Assembly (NCBI RefSeq): GCF_003263355.1
Contig: NZ_JHUK01000004.1
Coordinates: 1 to 33,346, forward strand
Source of the DNA: Candidatus Phytoplasma oryzae
Lineage (GTDB): Bacteria; Bacillota_I; Bacilli_A; Acholeplasmatales; Acholeplasmataceae
Direction: 5' to 3'
Length of the DNA: 33,346 bases
Numbering within the stretch: position 1 is the first letter of the stretch; every line of letters begins with the position of its first letter. The position numbers were made by a program, and so were the translations under genes. The notes beneath the pieces are model-generated. The model was given only the letters and a program-made list of their open reading frames with translations, was not told where the DNA came from and did not search any database. Positions 1 to 7,413 of this stretch are shown here, piece by piece.

Positions 1-334
1 TCAATTCTTCTTGTTTTTTTTGTAATGCAAGTTCTTCTTTTTCTAATTTTTCCCGATCTAAACCTAAAGTTAGTGTTGGACCTTCAGAATTAGCTAATTT
101 TAAAGAAAGATCAAGATTGATGTCTTGATTTTTTGATGATAAATGATTATCGATATTTGAACTTGAACAAGAAGAATCTAAAAAGTCAAAATATTCGGAA
201 TTTGAAAAATGAAAAGAATTGTCTTGATTCATAGCCCAAAGCAAATGACAATGATGATATTGTAATAAAAAAAGGAAACTTAAACTATAAATGAATAAAT
301 TGATAAAATTTTTTTTTTGTTTTATTAAAAACAT
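1..334 (-). CDS. Partial secreted protein, N-terminal 111 residues
   Basis: An open frame starts at ATG (base 334) and runs off the left edge after 111 codons. The first ~35 residues form a signal peptide: a short basic start (MFLIKQKKN), a hydrophobic core, and a small-residue end reading LLWA before MNQ. The rest is polar, rich in Ser, Asn and Asp, and turns into a Lys/Glu-rich helix near the edge. A Shine-Dalgarno-like AAGGAG lies 14 nt upstream, which is rather far. Phytoplasmas have no cell wall and live inside plant cells, so a Sec-exported protein would reach the host cytoplasm directly; an effector role is inferred, not shown. The signal-peptide codons contain a T10 run (309-318) and an A7 run (267-273), where slippage would switch the frame. 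I do not recognise the mature part. Confidence 0.6.
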   Translation of the reverse strand, partial: MFLIKQKKNFINLFIYSLSFLFLLQYHHCHLLWAMNQDNSFHFSNSEYFDFLDSSCSSSNIDNHLSSKNQDINLDLSLKLANSEGPTLTLGLDREKLEKEELALQKKQEEL

Positions 335-697
335 AAAAAAATTATTTTCTCCTTTCTTAAAACATATATAATAATATAATATTAAATTTTTTTTTTATTT
401 CTACTTTAATCTTTTTTTATTATTTTATTGTTATTTTTGATTAAAATAATGTTCAATGTTTTTTATCTTTAAATTTTGATGTTAAAAAAATAATATTTTT
501 TTAAAAAAAGATAATAAAAAAGCTAAATGTTTAAATAATTTATTTTGATTAAATTCTCTTTTTGGTTCAATTTTTCAATAATTAGAAGAAATTGAAGATT
601 TACTTTTGTTAAAATAAATGAAATATTCTATTTTAAAAAAAACTATCCAATAAAATAAACAAATTTTTTTAAAAAATACAAATTTAATTTATATTTA

Positions 698-1519
698 TCA
701 TAATTTATTTTTTTTAAACTTCCATATTTTAATATAAAAAAACAAATAAAATAAATTAAACAAAAAAAACATAATAATTCCAAAAATACTAAAATAAAAA
801 GCAAGATAAAAAAGATTAAAACAAGAACATGAAATAATTGCATACATATTAATAATATTTTTTGTTGGTTTTTTCTCTTTATATGTAAACAAACATATTA
901 TAGAATACAGTATAACCATTATATCGTCTCCACTTAATTTTATTATGACTAAAATTAAGTTTAAACATAAAATAAGATCTAAAAAAAACAAAAAATAATT
1001 CAATATTTTATTATTAGTAATAAATATTCTATTTTCTTTTCTTCTTATAAAAAACAAACTAAAAAAAAACAAAAATAGTATAAATGAGATAATATAAGGA
1101 ATAATATAAAATATTCTAAAAATTATTTTAGATTCAATAGAATTATAATAAATTTTTTTATCTTGTAAATTGAATTCTGAAGTTATTGAATCTCTATCAA
1201 AAATTTTCGTTAAAATATATTTTTCATCTTTATTATTATCATAAATCGAAATTGGTTGTATATCTGGATATATCTTTGAATATATTAAGTCTTCTTTCTT
1301 TAAATTCAAACATTCCGTAGGAGAAACTTTTTTTGTTATTTCTACAAAACTACGTTTAGTGAAAAAATTTAAGTCAATTGAAAAATATTTACACTTAAAA
1401 TTTAAAATGGATAAAAAATGAATAAATAAACAAAAAATTACTAATAAATAAACAATCCAAATAATAAAATAATTATGGAATTTGAATATTCTTTTATTTT
1501 TTTTATTTTGATAGTTCAT
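698..1519 (-). CDS. Multi-pass membrane protein, unknown function
   Basis: This 273-residue frame is the only long one in the first 3 kb on either strand. Hydrophobic segments lie near residues 18-40, about 130-155, 168-190 and 220-262. A polar stretch (about 45-125) between the first and second segments could form one extracellular or cytoplasmic loop. Charged residues alternate sensibly with membrane spans, unlike a chance frame in A+T-rich DNA. No clear Shine-Dalgarno sequence precedes the ATG. It stands alone with no operon partner. I do not recognise the family; a phytoplasma-specific membrane protein is the simplest reading. Confidence 0.5.
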   Translation of the reverse strand: MNYQNKKNKRIFKFHNYFIIWIVYLLVIFCLFIHFLSILNFKCKYFSIDLNFFTKRSFVEITKKVSPTECLNLKKEDLIYSKIYPDIQPISIYDNNKDEKYILTKIFDRDSITSEFNLQDKKIYYNSIESKIIFRIFYIIPYIISFILFLFFFSLFFIRRKENRIFITNNKILNYFLFFLDLILCLNLILVIIKLSGDDIMVILYSIICLFTYKEKKPTKNIINMYAIISCSCFNLFYLAFYFSIFGIIMFFLFNLFYLFFYIKIWKFKKNKL

Positions 1520-1732
1520 AAGAAAGTATTTTTTTAATTTTCATAACTTTTTTATATTATTTTTTATGATTTTATATTAATTTTATATTATTTAAGATAA
1601 TAAAAAAATATTTCTTAATTTTAAAAAATAAAATAAAAAAATTATTAATCAATCCTTTTAAGTTTTTAATTTTAAAAATTATCTTTAACTAAAAAATGTT
1701 TAAATTAATTAATTCATTTTTTTAACTTAAAT

Positions 1733-1774
1733 ATTGTATCAAAATAAATTAAAATTGTATCAGAATAAATTAAA
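1733..1774. repeat. 21-bp tandem repeat, two units
   Basis: Two adjacent 21-bp units, each beginning ATTGTATC and ending AAATTAAA, differ at one base (A versus G after ATTGTATCA). No function is suggested by the position. Confidence 0.6.
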
Positions 1775-2668
1775 ATCATATATAAAATAATCTAATTTAA
1801 ACACAAACATTGAACACTCATACAATCGTATTAAATTTTTAAAGTAAAGTAAATATTTATTAAGTCAAAATATTAAAATTAAAAAAATTAAAAATTTATA
1901 TTTTATTTTTTTATAATTTTCTTTGTTACAAAATTTATAATTTAAATTTATAACTTCTTATGAATTTAGATAAAATTATTAAATAATATATTTTTATCTT
2001 TTTATTTTAACCATTTTAATTGATATAAAATATAATTTTTTTTTAAAATAAGTAAATTGATTTAGCAAAATAATTATTATAAACATTTTAATTTTAAAAA
2101 AAATAAAATATAACAAAATTAACTTTTAAAATAAACTCCAATCAAATAAAATATTTTATTTGAATTTTTGAAAAATTAAAAAATGAAAAAATAATTTTTA
2201 TTTTTTTGTAGCAAATTTATTTTATTAGTAAAAAATAAACTTTAATAATTAACTTTTATTTTTTTTAATATATAATGTATCATTAAGGTAATTAGTGAAC
2301 AATTTAGTATTTTGCAAAAAAAATATAAGAAATATTAAAAAACTAATTTCTTTATAAATTATTTACTTCCGACTGATACCGTTTTATATGCCATAAACTG
2401 GAACAGATTATTTATAATAGAATAATAAAAACATAAAAGTAAAAAATAACAATAAAAAATAGTTAAAAAAAGTAAATATTTTAAAACTTTTTAATATTTT
2501 AAAAAAATAGCACTGTTATCATTTCTTATTTTTTAAACCTTTTTTAACTTTTACATTAAAAGATCTTATAAATCCTATAAAAAAATGAAAAAAAATAAAA
2601 AAGTTAATTAAAAAAATTTCTTAGAACCTGAGGAGTTAAAAGAAATTAGAAAAATTTTTATATTTATA

Positions 2669-2748
2669 AAATATTTTATTTATTTAATAAAAGTAAAATT
2701 TTTTTCTAATGCAGCTAAATCAAGTTCTTTTTTCTTTTTGATATATTA
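2669..2748 (+). repeat. Left arm of ~80-bp inverted repeat
   Basis: This stretch, which includes TTCTAATGCAGCTAAATC, is an imperfect reverse complement of 3681-3759. The two arms face each other around the secreted-protein gene at 3105-3485. The right arm is the 3' part of a small frame (3537-3748), so the left arm is probably a broken inverted copy of that gene. Confidence 0.65.
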
Positions 2749-2986
2749 TATTTTTCTTTGTTTTTTTTGATAATTTTTTCATATTTATATTTCGACAATA
2801 AAATTAAATTCTCATAAAATAACAAATAGTTCGTAAAATAATAAATAAAAAACTGTAAAAAAACAAAGTAAAAATTTTTTTACCAAAAATATTTTACTTG
2901 AATCAAAATTACTAATTTCTATAAAATTTTTATTGATCATTATTTGTTATTTTAAAATATTTAAATAAAAAATAACAAAATAATTT

Positions 2987-3096
2987 CATCCTTTCTAATA
3001 ATTAAAAAATTTTATATATTTAAAAAATTTGTATTTTTTATAAAATAATTTTAAATAATATTGTATCTTAAAAATTTTTAATTATTAGAAAGGATG
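2987..3096. repeat. Inverted repeat carrying a ribosome binding site in each arm
   Basis: The left arm (2987-about 3012) begins CATCCTTTCTAATAATTAAA. The right arm (about 3071-3096) ends TTTAATTATTAGAAAGGATG and is its reverse complement. The right arm supplies AGAAAGG for the secreted-protein gene at 3105. The left arm offers the same site and an ATG to the minus strand, but the frame there closes after about 19 codons. This looks like a duplicated and inverted gene start, one side of which has died. Confidence 0.65.
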
Positions 3097-3104
3097 TTAA
3101 AAAA

Positions 3105-3485
3105 TTGAAATTAATTAAATTTTATAAAATTCATAAAATTATTTTTTGTATTTTTTTATTTATATTTGTTTTTTTTCCAAAATTTTTATTTGCTTCTTCT
3201 GATAGTACAAAAATTAATGATGAAACAACATACAAAAAACTTGTTTTTAATGGAGAAAATGGCAAAATTGAACAAAAAACTTTTTTTTATAAATACGGTT
3301 CCAAATCAAGTTATCTTTCTAGAAAAGAATATTTGAGAAATTATCATAAAAAAAGAAATAGTTTTAAGAAAAAAGAAAAAGAGAAAATATCTGAAGTAAC
3401 AAAATCTTTTTTTACAGAAGAAATATATATGTCTACAGAAGAACAAAGTTATCGTGATTCTAAAACATTACCATTATTGAAATAA
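3105..3485 (+). CDS. Secreted protein, candidate effector
   Basis: This 126-residue protein has a clear signal peptide: basic residues in the first ~12 positions, a hydrophobic core to about residue 28, and a likely cleavage after LFA before SSDST. The mature part of roughly 96 residues is small, polar, and rich in Lys, Glu, Ser and Thr, with no membrane segment; it should be released. The start is TTG at 3105: the ATG at 3094 closes after four codons, and AGAAAGG at 3087-3093 is well placed for the TTG. The signal ending (FA-SS) resembles that of the protein at 4849-5286, though the mature parts differ. The gene sits between inverted repeats. I do not recognise a named effector such as SAP11, SAP54 or TENGU. 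Confidence 0.7.
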   Translation: MKLIKFYKIHKIIFCIFLFIFVFFPKFLFASSDSTKINDETTYKKLVFNGENGKIEQKTFFYKYGSKSSYLSRKEYLRNYHKKRNSFKKKEKEKISEVTKSFFTEEIYMSTEEQSYRDSKTLPLLK

Positions 3486-3536
3486 TTAAAAATTCTTAAA
3501 AATAAATAATCAGAAAAAAAATTTAAAATTAAAAAA

Positions 3537-3748
3537 ATGATTTTGTTTATTTCATTGAATATTACAGCTTTTAGTTCTAGTATTTTATTAATTTCAGATA
3601 ATGAACACTATCATAATACTTTTCAAGAAGAAATAAAAGAATTAAAAAAATTGAATAATCAAAAAAAAAAAAAAAAAAAAAATATATTAAAAAGAAAAAA
3701 GAAAGTAATTTAGCTGCTTTAGAAAAAAATTTTACTTTTATTAAATAA
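3537..3748 (+). pseudogene. Small frame split by an A22 run
   Basis: From ATG 3537 the frame reads a hydrophobic start (MILFISLN...) and then an acidic/basic helix ending KKLNNQ. It enters 22 consecutive A (3661-3682) and stops at TAG 3711 (58 residues). In the next frame it would continue through YIKKKKESNLAALEKN and stop at 3748. Adding one A, or losing two, would join the two parts (about 70 residues). It is either a broken gene or one whose product varies by slippage in the run. The 3' part has an inverted copy at 2669-2748. No ribosome binding site is obvious. Confidence 0.4.
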
Positions 3749-3759
3749 ATAAAATATTT
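3681..3759 (-). repeat. Right arm of ~80-bp inverted repeat
   Basis: Imperfect reverse complement of 2669-2748. The arms share TTTATTTATTTAATAAAAG and the GCAGCTAAAT block when read on opposite strands. Confidence 0.65.
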
Positions 3760-4068
3760 CATTTATTTTCTTAAATTCTTTATAAAAAAAAATTTGGCTC
3801 TAATTCAAACCGAAATTTAAAATAGTTTATCTTTTACAATTTGTTCTATTTTGTATAAAAAATGAACATATTTTAAGAAAAAAAACTTTTATCCAATATT
3901 GTTTGATTTTTTACTTACCTTTTTAAAAAAACAAAATTTTATTTGTTTTTTTAATTAGACAATTTAGTGTTTTTTTCTGACAATTTTGTATTTTTGTATG
4001 TGTTTAAGTTTTTATTTGTATTTGGGTTTTTAAAAAAAGTATAAATTAATCAAAAGAGGTTATAAAGA

Positions 4069-4505
4069 ATAAATTTTATGTATAAATTAAATAAAATTAA
4101 TTTTAAAAAATTTTCTTTCCTGTTATTATATTTTTTTTAATTTTAACTCTTTTTCAAATCTAATTTAATTTTTGCATCATCAGAAAATGGAAAAGAAAAA
4201 AAAGAAGATATTAAATATGAAAATATTTTTCCAAAATTGAGTAAAATAAGAGAAAAAAAGATACTAATCTGAGTTTAAATTTAAAAGATAACTTAGATTT
4301 TCAATATTTTAAAATAAAAGTTTTAGATCCATTTGATAATGAATTTAAAGAAATAATTAATAATGAATTTATATCAAATTTTATCAATAATCCTGAAAAT
4401 ACTATTGAAGATATAAGACAAGAATCAGAACGCCTTTGACAGACTTTTTTTAATTATGCTGTTAGACATAGAGATGCATTGGCTCAAAAATTCTTTAATT
4501 GGTAA
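4069..4505 (+). pseudogene. Dead paralogue of the secreted protein at 4849-5286
   Basis: The sequence follows the intact gene at 4849-5286 from ribosome binding site to stop: similar upstream T-rich DNA, a signal-peptide region, then DDLDFQYF-like, NDPE-like and FFNW ends. It is broken in several ways. The start ATG is ATA (4069-4071), the signal peptide frame closes at a TAA near 4138, a frameshift lies near 4255-4262, and a TGA stands at about 4437. The C-terminal part (about RHRDALAQKFFNW) is still readable. A tandem duplication followed by loss of one copy explains this pair. Confidence 0.75.
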
Positions 4506-4544
4506 AAATTTATTAATGTTTCTTAAAAACAATTAATAAAAAAA

Positions 4545-4568
4545 ATTGGCGGACTGGTTACCGCCAAA
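4545..4568. other. G+C-rich hairpin between the paralogues
   Basis: A 7-bp stem (TTGGCGG 4546-4552, CCGCCAA 4561-4567) with an 8-nt loop stands out in A+T-rich DNA. On the minus strand it is followed by a T run, so it could terminate leftward transcription; on the plus strand no T run follows. No minus-strand gene lies just to its right. Confidence 0.4.
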
Positions 4569-4736
4569 TTTAAAAACGCTAAGTATGCAAAAAATCTCTT
4601 AAATTTTATATGAAAATCATATCAAAACTCAATGATAGAACTCTTATTTAATAAATTTTTTCTTACTTTCTTTGAAAAAAGTCAAAATTTTTTATTTTTT
4701 AAAGAAAGATTTGTTTTTTTTAAAAAAACTTCTTTT

Positions 4737-4765
4737 TTGACAAATTAGTACATTTTTTTTATTAT
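4737..4765 (+). promoter_or_regulatory. Near-consensus sigma-70-type promoter of the secreted-protein gene
   Basis: TTGACA (4737-4742), a 17-bp spacer and TATTAT (4760-4765) stand about 84 bp before the ATG at 4849. It is the best-looking promoter in the window, which suggests strong expression by the housekeeping sigma factor. The dead paralogue lacks an equally good match. Confidence 0.65.
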
Positions 4766-4848
4766 TTAATTGTATTTAAATTGTATTTTTTTATTTTTTT
4801 TATGTGTTTTTTTAAAAAATATAAATCAATTAAAAGGAGTTTTAAAGA

Positions 4849-5286
4849 ATGAATTTTATGTATAAAAAAATAAATAAAATTTATTTTAAAAAAATTTTTT
4901 TTCCTGTTTTTTTATTTTTTTTAATTTTAACTCTTTTTAAATATCGTTTAGTTTTTGCATCATCGTCAGATTTAGTTGAAACAGAAAAAGATAATAAATT
5001 TAAAGAAATTGTTTTAAAACTTAATAAAAGAAAAGAAAAAAAAAAAAACAATAAAAATTTCAATTTAAAAGATGACTTAGATTTTCAATATTTTAAAAGA
5101 AAAGTTTTAGATGTATCAGATAATGAATTAAAACAAGATATTAAAAAAAATTTTATAGAATTTATAAATGATCCTGAAATAAACATTGATGATCTCAGAG
5201 AAGTGTCTGAGAGATTTTTAAACGAAATTTTTGAAGTTGTTTTCAAAAATAGAAATGAATTAGCTAAAAAATTCTTTAATTGGTAA
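4849..5286 (+). CDS. Secreted protein, candidate effector (intact paralogue)
   Basis: This 145-residue protein has an N-terminal signal: Lys-rich start (MNFMYKKINK), a long hydrophobic core to about residue 37 and a probable cleavage after VFA before SSS. The mature ~107 residues are charged and helical, with a Lys/Arg/Asn stretch (about 55-70), then DDLDFQYFKRKV, and end KKFFNW. AAGGAG (4834-4839) is 9 nt before ATG 4849, preceded by the promoter at 4737-4765. A second ATG four codons in is possible. Sec export from a wall-less intracellular bacterium would place it in the host cell. Retention of one copy beside a dead paralogue suggests that it is used. I do not recognise a characterised effector. 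Confidence 0.75.
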   Translation: MNFMYKKINKIYFKKIFFPVFLFFLILTLFKYRLVFASSSDLVETEKDNKFKEIVLKLNKRKEKKKNNKNFNLKDDLDFQYFKRKVLDVSDNELKQDIKKNFIEFINDPEINIDDLREVSERFLNEIFEVVFKNRNELAKKFFNW

Positions 5287-5541
5287 AAATTTAATTTTCT
5301 TATTACTTAATTGTAGTTTTTTGAGAAAAACATAATGCTTTATAATTATTTTAACTTTTTCCATCTTACTAGAAATTACTAGAAAAATTACCTTAAAAAG
5401 ATGATATTTATGTAATATAATGTCAAATAACCTTATTTTATATGTTTGGTAACAATTCGTATATTTAGGGTTATTTTTTTTTAGCTGTTTAAAATTAAAT
5501 TTAATTATATAATGTAAACAATAATATAAAAAATACACATA

Positions 5542-5582
5542 AGAAAGGGTTGTGATCCAAAATAATGGTACTAACGGGCATC
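5542..5582 (+). promoter_or_regulatory. T-box-like leader fragment
   Basis: The stretch AATGGTACTAACGGGCATC, followed by AAATAATT, resembles the minus-strand leader of the left element (21062-21083 and onward: GTGGTACCAGAGGACATC, then AAATAATT). In both places a Rho-independent terminator follows. UGGUACC is the core of T-box leaders, where tRNA binding prevents termination. No stem I or specifier loop is clear, and no gene follows here, so this is probably the remnant of an element leader. Confidence 0.35.
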
Positions 5583-5621
5583 AAATAATTCTTGAAAAAA
5601 AATGAAAGAAATTATTTTTTT
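5583..5621 (+). terminator. Rho-independent terminator-like hairpin
   Basis: Arms AAATAATT-CTT (5583-5593) and AAGAAATTATTT (about 5606-5617) run into a T stretch (5615-5621). It directly follows the T-box-like fragment and precedes the terminal repeat of the left element. Confidence 0.5.
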
Positions 5622-5693
5622 AATTCTTTTTATATTTTTTTCAAAAACTAAATTGTTTATTAATTACCCTTATCATATATTAAAAAAAATAAA

Positions 5694-6242
5694 AGTCAAC
5701 TATTCATAGTTAACTTTTTCCAAAAAAAAGAAAAAGTTAAAAAACCTTAAAAAAAATTTATAATTTTAAAAAATAGTTATAAAAAAACCGACTTTTCATT
5801 ATTAATCATTAAACATAGCTTCCAAAAAAACTCTTGATTTGACAAATAATCAACTCTGATATCAAAAAAAGAGGTATTTGAATCCCCTACTATTACTTAG
5901 ACCTCTTTCATTAAAATATGTTGATTTTTGATATAAAATATGATGATTTTAGAATAAACATTTTCTTTATTTTAAATTTTTTATCTTTTAAATAAATTTT
6001 AAAAAGAGAAATTGACTTTTCCTGAAAAGTATTTTTTTAAAAGAAAAAAGAAAGTAACAAAGAAAAAAGAAAAAATAATATATAGTTAACTTACTTACTT
6101 TAACAAGTAAGTAAGTTAACTAATATATATTGTTCACTAACGTTCACCAACATGATATCTAAAGCAAAAAGATTTGTCAATCCTAAATTTTAAAAAAAAG
6201 TAAAAAAAGAAGTTAATAAGCATAAAAGAAGAGGAAAAAACT
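5694..6242 (+). repeat. Left terminal inverted repeat of the left PMU-like element
   Basis: About 550 bp is an imperfect reverse complement of 21799-22352. Shared blocks in order: the outer AGTCAACTATTCATAGTTAA, GACAAATAATCAACT, GATATAAAATATGATGA, AAGAAAGTAACAAAGAAAAA, the palindrome at 6083-6122, and AACGTTCACCAACATGATAT. Known PMUs are bounded by inverted repeats of a few hundred bp, so these ends define a 16.7-kb unit. The outer tip is itself nearly palindromic (GTCAACTAT TC ATAGTTAAC). Confidence 0.8.
6083..6122. repeat. Perfect 18-bp-arm palindrome in the left terminal repeat
   Basis: TAGTTAACTTACTTACTT (6083-6100) and its exact reverse complement (6105-6122) are separated by 4 bp. The partner repeat has the same structure at 21926-21961 with a different centre. 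Pairing has been kept at both ends, which suggests a bound or extruded DNA structure. Just inside lies a GTTCAC direct repeat (GTTCACTAACGTTCAC). Confidence 0.75.
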
Positions 6243-6272
6243 CTGGAGGGCGTTTTTTCCTCTTCTTTTATG
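6221..6272. terminator. 21-bp perfect hairpin, possible bidirectional terminator
   Basis: CATAAAAGAAGAGGAAAAAAC (arm 6221-6241) pairs perfectly with 6252-6272 around a 10-nt loop (TCTGGAGGGC). Only one arm is recognisable in the other terminal repeat near 21799-21811. It may block transcription entering or leaving the element, or be a DNA structural site; no long T run follows on either strand. Confidence 0.5.
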
Positions 6273-6846
6273 TCAAAAAGTCAAAAAAACAATTTCTTTC
6301 TTAAAAAATAATAAAATAAAAAAAGAAAAAAGAAAATAAAATGATAGTTAATTAACTCAAAAATATGTAAATAAAAGAAATAAAGAAATCTTTATCCGGC
6401 TACGCATAATTTCCTATAAACCCATAAATAAAATTTTTAAAAAAAAGGAAAAAAAGAAAAAATTTAACTAATGTTATATATTTGATGATATAAATCAAAA
6501 CAAACAAAATAAAAAATCTTACTTTTATTTTTGTGTACGGAAAAAAAATCGATTACTCGAACTCCTATCAAATCTTAAATACTGACCACAAATCGATAAA
6601 TATTCATACCATGAGCTTTTTCTAAAATTTTAAGACATTTTTGTTGTAAAATATTGTTTTTAATTTTATGAAAATGTTTTTGTTTTTCCAATTTGGAGCC
6701 AACTATATTTTTCACTATATTGACATATTTTTTCTAATAATTCAAAAAGAGTCTTTAATCTTATTTTTTTTAAAGAAAAAGGATTATTATTTAATATTAA
6801 ATCTTGTGCTTGGAAAAAACAATTAAACATAAAACAAACTTTAAAA
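6273..6846 (-). other. No intact gene; decayed minus-strand coding remnant
   Basis: From 6273 to about 6540 I see only A-rich sequence. From about 6541 to 6770 the minus strand shows short protein-like stretches that need frame changes to join: a piece reading ELLEKICQYSEKYSWLQIGK, then one containing KCLKILEKAHGMNIYRFVV. They lie directly after the ruined SocA-like gene and could be its former neighbour. I cannot assign a family. Confidence 0.35.
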
Positions 6847-7311
6847 TTAAGATGTTAAAGGATGCTTTTTAGCAAAATATTTGATTAAAAATCTCAATCA
6901 ATAATCACATTTTTTTCCAATAATTACTAATATCATAAGCATCTAACACCATGAATCTTCATAGTAAATTTGTTCATTTAAATCTACTGAATCTCAATGG
7001 CCATATTTTTGTATGACCACTTTTAAAGATTCTTGATGCGCTAGAGATAATTTAGTAGTATCCCTTTCAGGAGTTTTGATTAAAGGTAAATAAGAATATT
7101 TACAAAATTATTGGTATCATTCAAGAAAAACAGGTCCATAAACTCAAGTTTGTAAGGTAGCATTAATTAATTTTTCTTTTTTGGACTAAATAAAAAACAT
7201 GGCATAATAAATTAGTTTTTGTAGTTTAGTATTGGTAATATCGGGGATATATTCAATTAAATAATTAGCCACATCAAAAATATTAATTTTACTTTTAGAC
7301 GTTTGACTAAA
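6847..7311 (-). pseudogene. Ruined SocA/DUF4065 (Panacea)-like antitoxin gene
   Basis: One minus-strand frame keeps the hallmarks of the SocA/DUF4065 domain through about 150 codons despite internal stops. It opens NIFDVANYLIEY, continues TNTKLQKLIYYA, then VYGPVFLE, and later YEDSW. The family motif 'x-K-L-Q-K-L-x-Y-Y-A' and a following 'W-x-x-G-P-V' are recognisable. The Trp of the latter is TGA here. Stops include TAG after MFFI, TGA before VYGPV, TGA after VFLE, TAA shortly after and TGA after KYGH. Members act as antitoxins or bridging proteins in toxin-antitoxin modules. It lies between the terminal repeat and the transposase; no intact toxin is visible. Confidence 0.6.
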
Positions 7312-7413
7312 TTATTCTCTTTTTTTGATTATTTTATTTTTTTAAAAATCATTTATTTATGGTTATTATATATTTTCTCAAGAAAAAAAACAAATAAAAA
7401 AGCTTTAAATCAT

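Larger units (their letters stand above)
1520..3104. other. 1.6-kb A+T-rich stretch without intact genes
   Basis: I see no convincing gene here. It contains a 21-bp tandem repeat (1733-1774), one arm of an ~80-bp inverted repeat (2669-2748, partner 3681-3759) and the left arm of a short inverted repeat around the next gene's ribosome binding site (2987-3012). Frames on the minus strand starting at 2989 give only about 19 codons before a stop, so any gene there is ruined. The stretch looks like decayed coding DNA. Confidence 0.5.

Noticed and set aside
643-843. 66-codon hydrophobic plus-or-minus frame overlapping the membrane-protein gene
   Set aside because: Lies antisense to 698-1519, with Phe/Leu/Ile bias expected from the complement of A+T-rich DNA and no ribosome binding site.
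1733-1774. Start of a CRISPR array
   Set aside because: Only two adjacent 21-bp units with no spacers and no cas genes.
3577-3762. 61-codon minus-strand frame with a poly-Phe stretch
   Set aside because: The Phe run is the complement of the A22 tract; the plus-strand frame is the more protein-like one.
4881-5063. 60-codon frame antisense to the secreted-protein gene
   Set aside because: Mirror of a Lys/Phe-rich coding region; no start signals.
5260-5538. 92-codon minus-strand frame after the secreted-protein gene
   Set aside because: No ribosome binding site, no domain, overlaps the 3' end of the real gene; likely chance.
6847-7311. TGA read as Trp (Mycoplasma-type code) in this organism
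   Set aside because: Intact genes use TGG for Trp and TGA as a stop (e.g. tmk ending at 28324), and TAA/TAG stops also interrupt the relic.
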